Assembly (NCBI GenBank): GCA_004282745.1
Contig: SHMT01000022.1
Span: 1-64,000 of the forward strand
Direction: 5' to 3'
From: Candidatus Scalindua sp. SCAELEC01
GTDB taxonomy: Bacteria; Planctomycetota; Brocadiia; Brocadiales; Scalinduaceae
Length of the DNA: 64,000 nt
The translations under genes were made by a program, and so were the position numbers. Numbering within the stretch: position 1 is the stretch's first letter; every line of letters begins with the position of its first letter. Under the pieces are notes generated by a model. It was not told where the DNA came from. It did not search any database and was given only the letters and a program-made list of their open reading frames with translations. Below, one piece after another: positions 51,483 through 60,162 of this stretch.

Positions 51483-51526
51483 AAAAAACACCTGCACTCC
51501 CCCGAGTATGGAGAGTGCAGGTGTTT
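51483..51526 (-). terminator. Strong rho-independent terminator
   Basis: Thirteen-base stem AACACCTGCACTC / GAGTGCAGGTGTT with a 13-base loop. On the minus strand it is followed by a run of T (AAAAAA on +). It lies 40 bases beyond the PEP-CTERM stop. Confidence 0.9.
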
Positions 51527-51566
51527 GGATGTTGTGCTAAAATTGATTACCTGTTAGTTCAAGGTG

Positions 51567-52235
51567 TTATGCGGCTTTAGACTTTCTCAACCTTCGTCTT
51601 GCCGTTCCGCCTATTATACCAACAAGTCCAATACCGAGAATGGCTATTGTCGCAGGTTCTGGTACCGGTTCTGATGCAAGTTGATTATCAAAAGTTAACT
51701 TTTCGATTCTAAATTGATCAGAGTTTCCATCTCCCCATATCATGAATTCTTCTCCCGGGAGTGAAGTTACAAAAGGGTCGTTTCCATTGTCCTGGAAGAT
51801 GTCAACGCCATCGATAGTAAGATTAAAATCGTCTCCTAGTCCCCACTGTTCAAACTCTATTGCTTCCAAATTGATTGGCGCTGAAAAGGTAAACAAAAGT
51901 CCCTCATCAAAGTCAATGCCATCGGGAGAACCGTTCTGACCGTCTATAGAATATCGGTCATTTCTCGTTCCCGTATATACGCCTAAACCGGTTGAGCCAT
52001 CATACACACCGGCATTTTGACCAGTTACCTGGAACCACGGACTGGACCCATCCTCAGCGCTTAAATTTGCCCATGCCGTAACATTCACTGAAACGCCATC
52101 TACCGTAAGGTTGAGTGATTCGTGTGTCCCCGTGTTTGCCCCGGTAAAATCGTAAATAATCGATGCTGCGGTACTCATGTTAGCCATACCAATTAATAAC
52201 AGTAATCCAAGAGTAAGACTTTTCATAGTTTTCAT
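51567..52235 (-). CDS. PEP-CTERM exported protein
   Basis: 222 residues from the ATG at 52235 (AAGGAG 8 bases upstream; a frame to 52265 is less likely). An N-terminal signal peptide (SLTLGLLLLIGMANMSTAAS) precedes a mature beta-rich domain (TVDGVSVNVTAWANLS; FDEGLLFTFSAPINLEAIEFEQWGLGDDF). The C-terminal sorting tag is PVPEPATIAILGIGLVG followed by a basic RRRLRKSKAA tail. The PEP-CTERM/exosortase system exports proteins to biofilm or outer surface; no exosortase is in the window. The terminator follows the stop. Confidence 0.93.
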   Translation of the reverse strand: MKTMKSLTLGLLLLIGMANMSTAASIIYDFTGANTGTHESLNLTVDGVSVNVTAWANLSAEDGSSPWFQVTGQNAGVYDGSTGLGVYTGTRNDRYSIDGQNGSPDGIDFDEGLLFTFSAPINLEAIEFEQWGLGDDFNLTIDGVDIFQDNGNDPFVTSLPGEEFMIWGDGNSDQFRIEKLTFDNQLASEPVPEPATIAILGIGLVGIIGGTARRRLRKSKAA

Positions 52236-52856
52236 CTCATTTCTCCTTTTTAATAATAATTTCATTTTTGATACCCACTAATAAATGTACTTCTCTACTT
52301 CTCAGAATTTCCTACTATTCATAATATTTAGTTACGCATAAAATGTATTTTTTGTCATCTTCTTGATCAAGCTGCAGGTTGTTTTCGCAGATCCTGTGCC
52401 GACAAAGGAAATATTTTTATTAATATACCACAACTCATTGATAAGATGATACTTACGTTAACTATCCTCATTTTGTCTGAAATAGCGTGCTCTTTTTTTA
52501 CCTTGCGATGTGTCATGTTTTGTTGATAGAAAGACAACAATAGTTTTCAAAATGAAGGTTTCTAAGCGTAAGTCTGTTTTGTCAATGTCTTACCCTGTTC
52601 TGAAGATGAGGAGAGAGTCTAAAAGATCTTTCTCTTTGCACTTATTAAGGTTATCGGCTAATCTGAACATTTCACACATTATAAAGCGCAAAAATTTTGT
52701 CGAAGGCCTAACTTGATTGTTTCTAAAATATAGTTGATAGAAAGATGGTATGAATGGAACCATCCAAATTAAAGAAAATGGTTTTCGTGGGAAGTGAAAG
52801 GAGTGCAGGAATTAAATGTATTACTTTGATTATTGTAACTGTATACTGTTTAACAT
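52236..52856. other. 590-bp gap without a gene
   Basis: AT-rich, with several short open frames but none with a ribosome site or recognisable product. It separates the divergent PEP-CTERM promoter region (near 52250-52300) from the end of the multihaem cluster. Confidence 0.4.
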
Positions 52857-53987
52857 TTACTTAGCGTCCAGATAATCGAGGAGTAATCTTGCTAAATTGA
52901 AATTGTGCATCCCATATTTTTTAACCAGGTTCATGAGGTTTTTATCTCTCTCTTGTAGAGTATCTAATTCTGGATCAGAAAATATATTGGTCCTCTTCTC
53001 AATTGCCGTAATCCAGGCATCATGGAGCTCTCCATACCTCTTATTGTGGCACCCTATACATTTTCCCTTCACACCGAGGAACGTAAATGTCTCTTTATCA
53101 AAAAGGTGGCACTCTTCACAGCTAACGGCCCTCGACATGAGATCCGCTTCAGCAGCTATCCCCTCCACATATTTTTTCCCCCTTGAAAATTCAAAGGGTT
53201 CTTTGTGACACTTAATGCACTCTCTCTCTTCATCAGAGAGATGGTGGCATTTGCTGCAATTTACGTTGTATTTCTCTATTCCGGTCTCACTGTTCCGGGT
53301 ACTCACATGGCACTCATTGCAGCGTACCTCCTGATCCGGATGTGCAGAGTGGTCAAAGTCAACGCTCCATAACAGCTTTTTTGCCTGAATCTTATCCGGG
53401 ACAAAGGATTTCGTCAAATCTTCCTCATGGCACTTGATACAATCGAGGTCGGGGGTGGTATGGTGGCATTTGATGCAGTCTATCTCTTTTTTCAGTGACG
53501 CGGTCGGGTCTTTTTGATGACATAACCTGCAATCAACATCATCATATACGGTAAATCCATGCACAAATTTTTCATTGTTAAATTTCATGGGAGTGGCATC
53601 GATATTCAGGTGACATGAGTTACATTTCAACTCTTCAGATTCCACATGGTGACAAGAGAGGCAGTCTTTCCGGTTAATCAACAATTTTCCATGCCCTTCG
53701 GTATTGACCAGACTGTCGTTATGGCATGATATACAATCGATCTCTTGATTAAATAGGTGTCTCCCGTGCCTGAAAACCTCTCTCTTGTCTGCTGCATATT
53801 CAAACTCAACTTCATATGCCATAAAACCGACATGACACCTTTCCGTACACGAACCGTGACTCTCAAAAGAGTCTCTCTCCACAGTGGTATATCTTGACAT
53901 GTCCAGCAACTCACCAGCAGAAACCCGTTTCTGCGCAAGAGAGAGAGTTGATACAAATAATAGTATTGATAAAACAGTGAATCGCAT
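52857..53987 (-). CDS. Multihaem cytochrome c (11 CxxCH plus one CX3CH)
   Basis: 376 residues from the ATG at 53987 (GAGGT 5 bases upstream; an ATG at 53999 is possible). A signal peptide (VLSILLFVSTLSLAQ) sends it to the periplasm or paryphoplasm/anammoxosome. Eleven CxxCH haem sites are visible, from CISCH through CIGCH, plus a CTERCH (CX3CH) near the N-terminus that could be a twelfth, atypical site. No other catalytic domain is apparent, so it looks like an electron-storage or transfer protein. It is the last gene of the cytochrome b cluster, 150 bases after the preceding gene. Confidence 0.9.
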   Translation of the reverse strand: MRFTVLSILLFVSTLSLAQKRVSAGELLDMSRYTTVERDSFESHGSCTERCHVGFMAYEVEFEYAADKREVFRHGRHLFNQEIDCISCHNDSLVNTEGHGKLLINRKDCLSCHHVESEELKCNSCHLNIDATPMKFNNEKFVHGFTVYDDVDCRLCHQKDPTASLKKEIDCIKCHHTTPDLDCIKCHEEDLTKSFVPDKIQAKKLLWSVDFDHSAHPDQEVRCNECHVSTRNSETGIEKYNVNCSKCHHLSDEERECIKCHKEPFEFSRGKKYVEGIAAEADLMSRAVSCEECHLFDKETFTFLGVKGKCIGCHNKRYGELHDAWITAIEKRTNIFSDPELDTLQERDKNLMNLVKKYGMHNFNLARLLLDYLDAK

Positions 53988-54034
53988 AGAAGACCTCATT
54001 ACTATAAAGAAAAATCTATCGGAGAACTTTTTTC

Positions 54035-54116
54035 CTCACGCCAAGGCGCAAAGAACGCAAAGGGGATTAATTTTTGGACCATGTTTTTCTTGGCGAACTT
54101 TGCGGCTTTGCGTGAG
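54035..54116. repeat. Short interspersed inverted repeat between cytochrome genes
   Basis: CTCACGCCAAGGCGCAAAG at the left and CTTTGCGGCTTTGCGTGAG at the right form an imperfect inverted repeat about 80 bases long. A related word, TCACGCAAAGGCACAGAGAC, lies at 48644-48663. It resembles widespread bacterial CGCAAAG-rich intergenic repeats. Confidence 0.65.
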
Positions 54117-54134
54117 AATGAGTGTCTTGATCGG

Positions 54135-55487
54135 TTAATCATTAATGTTTTCCTGTAAATGATCGATACTAAAGGCGATCAAATCCTTGATATATTTGAT
54201 ATTATGCACACCGTAGCTCCCATCCTTCATAATCAGCTCATAGTTATAGGTTGCGGTGTCAATCTGCTCATCTGGAATCCCTTGATCTCGTGACTCCTTG
54301 ATCAAGTCCGACAAGGTCTTTACCATTCGGGAAACCAACTCCTTCTGTTCCTGCAGAATCTTCTCAAATCCCCTTTCGTGGCAGCTATTACACACCGTTG
54401 GGACTACCTTAAGATCATTGTTATCCGTGTGACAGGCAATACAGTTAACGGTAGCAAGGAACATGGGGTCGGGAAGCCCTTTTACCCCTCTTCCACCGAC
54501 ACCCCTGTAGATTTCGCTTTGTACTCGGAATGGTACGGTATCAAAAAGACCTTCTTCACTCTGTCTGATAAAAGAATTAATGGGATTTGGACTTCCGTTT
54601 CCATGAGCGCTCTCTAATCGCTCCTCTTTCTGGCGCTCTTTATCCCCTTCGGCAGAAAGAAAACGTGAGTATGTATCGTCCCACTTGTGTACTATCCTGT
54701 TGTGACAGGGAGAACAGGGTACCTTATGCTCTTTGACATGGTCTTCGTGCATCCTCGCTGGGCCGGCATACGCTTTCGGAACCTTCGTATGGCAATAGTA
54801 GCAACTTTTACTCTCAACCCCCCCACTCCCCTGTACCGTCTCAAAGTGGCAGTTGGTACATGCTACTCCGAGCCTCTTTTCATATTTCAGATGATCAAAC
54901 ACTTTATCGTAAATTTCCGTCTCTACTTGAACATCATTGTGACACAAAAGGCAGTCGTCGATTGCCATCGACTCTTGAGTTTTCAGTATGGGTGGGCCGT
55001 TACCTTTCGTAAAATGACAGATAAAGCATGCAGTTGCATCTATGGAGAAATGGCTGGCCTTCACCCCCTCTGACTCATCGTTACCAGTATACGAATGGCA
55101 TCCGGTACATTTCAATCTGAGATTCGTATCATACTCCTTGATGTGCGTTGCGTGGCGGAAAGAGACAACGTTCGCATAGTTTGAAACCTGAGAATTGAGC
55201 TCCTCTCTAGGGTGACAGTCTCTGGTTGTGCAACTCTTATCCTCCATCTCAACGGAGAGGGTCTTGCCGCTTCTGTCATGAGTGTGACAATCAAGACACA
55301 CGGCATTACATGATACCGTCTCCTTCCACGAATTGAAAGACGGTTCCATGCTATGGCACCGCGCACAAAATTGAGGAGATACTGGCCTCTCTGCTGCTAT
55401 CTTAATGAGAGAGATGCAACAGATAAAGCTGATGATGGTAACTACCGATAGTACTTTTACACTCTTTTGATTTTTAATTTCATCCAT
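54135..55487 (-). CDS. Membrane-anchored multihaem cytochrome c (10 CxxCH plus one CX4CH)
   Basis: 450 residues from the ATG at 55487, 13 bases after the upstream stop; an ATG at 55532 would overlap it. One N-terminal membrane helix (VLSVVTIISFICCISLIKIAA) followed closely by CARCHSMEP recalls NapC/NirT-type anchors. Ten CxxCH sites follow (CARCH, CLDCH, CTGCH, CFICH, CLLCH, CTNCH, CYYCH, CSPCH, CIACH, CNSCH). There is one CTTRDCH (CX4CH). The C-terminal 100 residues are helical. It could pass electrons from a quinol oxidising site towards soluble carriers; the placement next to cytochrome b supports this. Confidence 0.9.
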   Translation of the reverse strand: MDEIKNQKSVKVLSVVTIISFICCISLIKIAAERPVSPQFCARCHSMEPSFNSWKETVSCNAVCLDCHTHDRSGKTLSVEMEDKSCTTRDCHPREELNSQVSNYANVVSFRHATHIKEYDTNLRLKCTGCHSYTGNDESEGVKASHFSIDATACFICHFTKGNGPPILKTQESMAIDDCLLCHNDVQVETEIYDKVFDHLKYEKRLGVACTNCHFETVQGSGGVESKSCYYCHTKVPKAYAGPARMHEDHVKEHKVPCSPCHNRIVHKWDDTYSRFLSAEGDKERQKEERLESAHGNGSPNPINSFIRQSEEGLFDTVPFRVQSEIYRGVGGRGVKGLPDPMFLATVNCIACHTDNNDLKVVPTVCNSCHERGFEKILQEQKELVSRMVKTLSDLIKESRDQGIPDEQIDTATYNYELIMKDGSYGVHNIKYIKDLIAFSIDHLQENIND

Positions 55488-55500
55488 CAGATATACCGGG

Positions 55501-56505
55501 TTAGTGTTCAATGAGTGCTTCCACTTTTGCAAATAGTGCTTTGTTTACCCTTTTGAAATCAGTTCTATAGAGGAGGGCCTCCAACGTGCTCATTTCCCCA
55601 TCAAATTCATCAACAGCAAAACTGAACGGGTATTCCCTCTTCTCCAGTGGCTTTAGTTGCGTGTTGAGTTCAACGAACATGCTCTCCTCACTGGATCTGA
55701 CACTCCTTCCAAAATTATCCTTGAGGTGAATGAGCAAAAGGACCTCCCGGTATCCGTAACTTCCAGTTGGAATAGTGTGCGGGATCAAAATATTTTGAAT
55801 TTGTACCCTCCCTTCAATGAGGGTATCGGTTCTCTCTATTTCAGAGAAGGACAATGTGATAAAGTCTCTATTGGCTTCCATAGCGCCCAGGCGTGAGAAT
55901 GTGTGAGCCTTACCCTCCTTTTTCTTGTGTATCTTTTGCCACGGTTCGTCTTGTATCAGCTTCCTATTAACTGCAGGCATGTGGCAATCCTGGCACGTCT
56001 GCTTCTCAAACACGTTACCATAGATTAGATACTCCTCGTACGTATCAATGTGACACGTGCCGCAAAGCTTACTGTCCCGGTAAAATGCTTCATTCTTCTC
56101 TAATGGATGGGGACCCATTCCAGAATGTGGGCCGGAAAGGCGGCAATCGGATGTGAGGTGGCACCCTTGACAATCAACCCCATCTTCTACGTTATGACTC
56201 CGCGCTTTTATCTCCTGAGGCTCTGTAAAGACAGTTTCCGGTACATGGCAGCTCAAACAGAATTGAAACTCATAATCGCCGGATGTAGTACGAAATTCCT
56301 CGTTCACGTAACTTTTTGCGTGCGGAGAACCTGCCCACTCGTTGTATATGGTAATGTGGCAATCACCACATCTCTCTGCTCCGGGAGACTCTGCTCCTCT
56401 TTTTACCAGCTCAGGAAAGATATTCATCTGGCATCCTGAAGATAGGATGGAGGTTGCAATCAGAAACGTGGTTAACAGTATAAGAGAAATCGATTTAGTG
56501 CTCAT
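55501..56505 (-). CDS. Pentahaem lipoprotein, cytochrome c554-like
   Basis: 334 residues. The signal peptide ends with a lipobox (SILSSGC, Cys25), so it is lipid-anchored. Five CxxCH sites: CGDCH, CLSCH, CQGCH, CGTCH, CQDCH. The pattern AERCGDCHITIYNEWAGSPHAKSY is characteristic of the cytochrome c554/c-prime group, which in ammonia oxidisers takes electrons from hydroxylamine oxidoreductase. A beta-rich C-terminal domain (about 210-334) is extra. It is encoded between the cytochrome b subunits and the decahaem genes, pointing to a complex. Confidence 0.9.
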   Translation of the reverse strand: MSTKSISLILLTTFLIATSILSSGCQMNIFPELVKRGAESPGAERCGDCHITIYNEWAGSPHAKSYVNEEFRTTSGDYEFQFCLSCHVPETVFTEPQEIKARSHNVEDGVDCQGCHLTSDCRLSGPHSGMGPHPLEKNEAFYRDSKLCGTCHIDTYEEYLIYGNVFEKQTCQDCHMPAVNRKLIQDEPWQKIHKKKEGKAHTFSRLGAMEANRDFITLSFSEIERTDTLIEGRVQIQNILIPHTIPTGSYGYREVLLLIHLKDNFGRSVRSSEESMFVELNTQLKPLEKREYPFSFAVDEFDGEMSTLEALLYRTDFKRVNKALFAKVEALIEH

Positions 56506-56520
56506 GCCTTTTCATTCACT

Positions 56521-56919
56521 CTATTTGAGGTACCTCATGAGTCCCAGGATAATGACCAGTGACAAACTCAAGATGACAAGGGAGAGGAAAACGGGCTTTT
56601 TCCAGAGACGCCTCTTTGGATTTCTGTCCAGAAACGGGATAGCGAGAAAGAACAGTGCAAAAACAGCCAATACCGTACTATAGCATCCCCTACTTTTTAC
56701 AAGAAATGATAATTGGTAAAATGGGAGCAGGTACCAGGGGGGCCTAGTCTGGAATGTGGAAAATTCACCAGTAGCTTTTTGGAACGACTCAGGAAAGGTG
56801 ATGACGGCAACCAGTACCGCACTAATCAGGAAAAATGTTAGCAACGTATGTCTCAGTATCTCGTTAGGAAAGAACGGTTCCAACTCATCTTTCCCTCTTC
56901 CTTTGCGATAATCTACCAT
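56521..56919 (-). CDS. Cytochrome b/b6f subunit IV-like membrane protein
   Basis: 132 residues with about three membrane helices (HTLLTFFLISAVLVAVITF; TVLAVFALFFLAIPFL; PVFLSLVILSLSLVIILGLM). The quinol-site motif region reads R-P-P-W-Y-L-L-P-F-Y-Q-L, matching the PEWY (Qo) position with PPWY, a variant known in menaquinol-using cytochrome bc complexes. The gene is 16 bases downstream of the b6-like gene, so the two are the split halves of cytochrome b, as in b6f. Confidence 0.9.
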   Translation of the reverse strand: MVDYRKGRGKDELEPFFPNEILRHTLLTFFLISAVLVAVITFPESFQKATGEFSTFQTRPPWYLLPFYQLSFLVKSRGCYSTVLAVFALFFLAIPFLDRNPKRRLWKKPVFLSLVILSLSLVIILGLMRYLK

Positions 56920-56935
56920 CGTACTCTTAATCCAG

Positions 56936-57613
56936 TTATAATGGTTCTGAAATTCCCGTTCTCCTTATCATGAGAAAGTGAAAGCCCATAAAGAGCGTCA
57001 TCATGATTGGTATGCCTACGATGTGTAACGCATATATCAAAACAAATGTTTGATTAGATATGGTCTCTCCACCCTCATATGCCCCTGCGCTATGATCAGT
57101 TACCATCGTGGGCATTGCCACCTCACTTCCGACGGCACTTACGCCCCAATATGACACACTGCTGGCTGGTAACAATGTACCTGTGTACGCTATCGTAAGC
57201 GTGAGTATGAGTAGTGAAGCTCCCGACACCCAGTGCAACTCTCGCGGCTTTTTGTAGATGCCCTGAAACAAGACCCTTAGCATGTGTGCGAAGACAAGGG
57301 AGACCATAAAATGTGGGGTCACGGCGTGTACTTTTTGTAGTAACCATCCATAGGGAACCGCATGCCTGATAAATTGAACACTAGCAAATGCCTCACTCAC
57401 CGCAGGTATATAATGAAAAATGAGGAAAATGCCCGTCCCTACCTGAAGCATAAATGCTACGAATGCCAATCCACCCATACAGCCGAACCAACTCAGGCCC
57501 TTTGGTATGAGCTTCTTTGTTACATTCCTCTCTATCATTTCTCTAAGCCGGTATCGCTCTTCAAACCAGTCTCTCACAACTCGCTTTTTTTCTTTTTTGT
57601 ATGCTTCATTCAT
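56936..57613 (-). CDS. Cytochrome b6-type subunit
   Basis: 225 residues, four membrane helices. Two haem b ligand pairs are visible: H-x13-H in helix B/D order (VHAVTPHFMVSLVFAHMLR) and H-x14-H (ALHIVGIPIMMTLFMGFHF), the latter spacing typical of b6 rather than bc1. VSYWGVSAVGSEVAMP is the Qo/cd1 region. It is a quinol-oxidising membrane core of the cluster, first gene, on the minus strand. No Rieske iron-sulphur gene occurs next to it within the window. Confidence 0.93.
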   Translation of the reverse strand: MNEAYKKEKKRVVRDWFEERYRLREMIERNVTKKLIPKGLSWFGCMGGLAFVAFMLQVGTGIFLIFHYIPAVSEAFASVQFIRHAVPYGWLLQKVHAVTPHFMVSLVFAHMLRVLFQGIYKKPRELHWVSGASLLILTLTIAYTGTLLPASSVSYWGVSAVGSEVAMPTMVTDHSAGAYEGGETISNQTFVLIYALHIVGIPIMMTLFMGFHFLMIRRTGISEPL

Positions 57614-57718
57614 GACGGTTATTCTGACAAGTGATGCATCCAGATACTGATTCCTCGAAAAAACGGTGAAAATATATTGTAGGGCCCGTTTCCCAAAAGG
57701 CCTCTACATCAACGAACC

Positions 57719-59029
57719 CTATTTCTGTTGTTTTTCAACATGGCTCAATGCGTCATCGAGAGCGTCAATCAATTCGTCAATATTGTCTTCATTAATGATT
57801 AAGGAAGGCTGAAACGCTAAAACATTTCTGGCTGCCCCTGTCTTTCCAATAAGAACCCCCCTCTCTTTCATGTATTCCAGAATGAGGTCAGTCTCTTGTG
57901 TCGCGGGTGCTTTCTCGCTTCCCACCAACTCTGCTCCCACCATCAACCCTCTCCCCCGAACATCACCCAGTATCGGGTGTTTCTCCTGAAGGTTCTGCAA
58001 TGAATCTGTGAGGTAAGCCCCCACTGTTTTGGCATTTTGGGTCAAACCGTATTTTTCGATTACTTCCAGAGTAGCAAGCGCTGCAACGGAGGTAACGGGA
58101 TTTCCTCCGAATGTTGAAGCACCGGGTCTTGTATAGGATGAGGCAATATCATCATTCGTGATAAAACCACCTACCGGGGTTCCATTTGCTATAGACTTGG
58201 CAAAGGTCATAATATCCGGTTCTACCCCCATATGCTCAATGGCAAACATCTTTCCCGTTCGCCCAAATCCGGTCTGTATCTCGTCCACGATAAGTAATAT
58301 TCCATATCTGTCCAGAATCTCCTTCATCGTTGTAAAATATTCTCGAGGTGGTGTGATGATGCCCCCGTTCCCCTGAATAGGTTCAATAATAAGTGCGGCA
58401 ACCTCTCCTGAGGTAGATGTTTCAATGACATTTTCAATCTGTTTCGCACACTCGATATCGCAATCGGGATAGGTACGATTGAACACACAACGATAGCAAT
58501 ACGCATTGGGTACAAAACTAATTCCTCCAACCGGATGAGAATCGGTACGCCAAAACTTTAACCCCGTAACACTCATGGTCAACTTGGTTCTTCCGTGCAG
58601 ACCGTGCGTAAGTGCTAAAAATTCATGTTTTTTCGTAGAGAGCTGAGAGAGCAGTAGCGCACCTTCATTGGCCTCAGACCCACTGGCGCAAAAAAAGCTC
58701 TTCTTTAAATTTCCCGGAGCAATTTGTGATACTTTTTCAGCTAGATCAACAATCGGCTGTGTTAAATAGATGGTGGTCGTATGTTGGAGTGTCTTTACCT
58801 GTTGGCAAATTTTATCGGTTATTTCGGGATGACAATGGCCCGCATTGAGGACAGAGACCCCACCGTAAAAATCGAGATAGCGTTTTCCCTGATGGTCAAA
58901 CAGGTAGTGTCCCTCACCCCGCACAATCTGCATGGGCTCCTGGTAAAAATGGTAAACGCAGGGAATCAGAAACTCTCTCTTCTTGCGTATGATCTCCCCG
59001 GGTCCAATGTTGTTCTCTTTTTCGTTCAT
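57719..59029 (-). CDS. Class III aminotransferase (PLP)
   Basis: 436 residues. It is a fold-type I, class III enzyme: YLDFYGGVSVLNAGHCHPEI, FFCASGSEANEGALLLS, IIEPIQGNGGI and LLIVDEIQTGFGRTGKMFAIEH, with the PLP lysine in TFAKSIANGTPVGG (about residue 285). The sequence is closest by feel to AGXT2/alanine-glyoxylate or 4-aminobutyrate transaminases; the amino donor is uncertain. A CYRCVFNRTYPDC segment (Cys-rich insert) is unusual. Not obviously in an operon; a cytochrome cluster lies downstream and a repeat upstream. Confidence 0.88.
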   Translation of the reverse strand: MNEKENNIGPGEIIRKKREFLIPCVYHFYQEPMQIVRGEGHYLFDHQGKRYLDFYGGVSVLNAGHCHPEITDKICQQVKTLQHTTTIYLTQPIVDLAEKVSQIAPGNLKKSFFCASGSEANEGALLLSQLSTKKHEFLALTHGLHGRTKLTMSVTGLKFWRTDSHPVGGISFVPNAYCYRCVFNRTYPDCDIECAKQIENVIETSTSGEVAALIIEPIQGNGGIITPPREYFTTMKEILDRYGILLIVDEIQTGFGRTGKMFAIEHMGVEPDIMTFAKSIANGTPVGGFITNDDIASSYTRPGASTFGGNPVTSVAALATLEVIEKYGLTQNAKTVGAYLTDSLQNLQEKHPILGDVRGRGLMVGAELVGSEKAPATQETDLILEYMKERGVLIGKTGAARNVLAFQPSLIINEDNIDELIDALDDALSHVEKQQK

Positions 59030-59069
59030 TTTAGTATCTGTTTATATATCAAAACCAAATCGGTTTTAG

Positions 59070-59251
59070 TATACCCATCGCAAAATGGTTTTAGGAATTT
59101 CTGGGCCGGAGTTTGCTTGAAATTTCGTTTTTTCGATTGAACAAAACCAGAGGCTTAGTAATGCTAAGTCGAGGATTTTGTGATTGAGAAAAATTGAAAT
59201 TTAATGTGAAATCGGGTTTTGAAAACCGAAAACCAATTTGTGATGGGTATA
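59070..59251. mobile_element. 182-bp inverted-repeat element
   Basis: Ends TATACCCATCGCAAAATGG and the inverse complement of CCAATTTGTGATGGGTATA match with three mismatches. Inside are CTTAG/CTAAG and AAAACC stems. The left flank (59052-59073) also carries the AAACCAAATCGGTTTTAGTA block of the 112-bp element, so the two families share ends. A right-end-like fragment is at about 24898-24921. Confidence 0.7.
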
Positions 59252-59297
59252 TATTAACTCCTCGTTGGTTCTGGTACTGCCAGATTAAAATTATGGC

Positions 59298-60074
59298 TTA
59301 TTTCGAAGCCCTTAGATGGTTAACAAAGAATTTGGCCTCCGTATTGTCAGGATTAATCTCAAGTAGCTTCTTAAATGTCTCCGCAGCCCACTCCTCTTCA
59401 CCGCTCTCATAATAGGCAATACCCAGATTGAGGTATCCTTTCTCAAGTGCAGGATGCTCCTCTATGATAGCTTTGAGGATCTCGATTCCCTTTGTAACAC
59501 TCCCACCAAGGAGCCTGGGCTTGTTGATAAATCTTCTTGCATTCTCAATCTGGGCCATGACGTTCTTGTTGTCAATCTCGAGTGCCCTTAATACTTCCAC
59601 CTCTGCCAGTTTACCGTTTCTCATCCCTGAAACCATACCGGAAATCTTATTCGATAAAAGTGCCCCCTTTACTCTATGTGATTCAGAAAAATCTTCCTTC
59701 AATGCAAGTGATCTGTCCGCGTATGCTATTCCCTCCCCTGCCAGCTTTACTCTCTCTTCCTTTCTGATGTTCTTTTCTCTCTTATCCTGGCACTTTCTCA
59801 TCTCAAAGTTTTCCATATCACATAGAGCGAGATATGCGAGGGCAACATAATAGTCCACTTGATAATCAGTAGAGTTCTTGCCTGCTTGCGCAATAAAAAT
59901 CTCTTTTGCCTCTTCTATTTTCTTTGTATCGTATGTTCGGATACCTTCATCAAGCAGCCGTTTTGCCGATTCAAGACTATCCGTTTCCGCTTTCGTGACG
60001 TGGATGAATAACAAAGAGGAGAGAGAAAGGAGTAAGAGTAACGATAGGGCTTTTTTAAGAGTTACATTCTGCAT
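59298..60074 (-). CDS. Exported TPR protein
   Basis: 258 residues from the ATG at 60074 (a GTG at 60086 adds four). A signal peptide (ALSLLLLLSLSSLLFIHVTKA) precedes several TPR units: AKRLLDEGIRTYDTKKIEEAKEIF, YADRSLALKEDFSESHRVKGALL and YLNLGIAYYESGEEEWAAETFKKLLEINPDN. It is probably a periplasmic scaffold for protein contacts. Its middle (RKCQDKREKNIRKEERVK) is highly charged. Monocistronic between an element and the U32 gene. Confidence 0.82.
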   Translation of the reverse strand: MQNVTLKKALSLLLLLSLSSLLFIHVTKAETDSLESAKRLLDEGIRTYDTKKIEEAKEIFIAQAGKNSTDYQVDYYVALAYLALCDMENFEMRKCQDKREKNIRKEERVKLAGEGIAYADRSLALKEDFSESHRVKGALLSNKISGMVSGMRNGKLAEVEVLRALEIDNKNVMAQIENARRFINKPRLLGGSVTKGIEILKAIIEEHPALEKGYLNLGIAYYESGEEEWAAETFKKLLEINPDNTEAKFFVNHLRASK

Positions 60075-60132
60075 AATAGTATTCACTTTCCAATGGATAA
60101 AAATTACTGTTATTTTATATCGTATCTGAATG

Positions 60133-60162
60133 GAAACCCTGCGTTTGAACGAAAGCTATATT
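60133..60162. repeat. Fragment resembling a 145-bp element end
   Basis: CCCTGCGTTTGAACGAAAGC matches the overlapping outer and inner end sequence of the 145-bp family (CCCTGTGTTTGAAC...AAAAC) with two or three changes. No other part of the element is present. Confidence 0.4.

Noticed and set aside
54378-55073. Plus-strand frames inside the decahaem cytochrome gene
   Set aside because: They are antisense to a gene with regular CxxCH spacing; the long frames reflect codon structure of the true gene.
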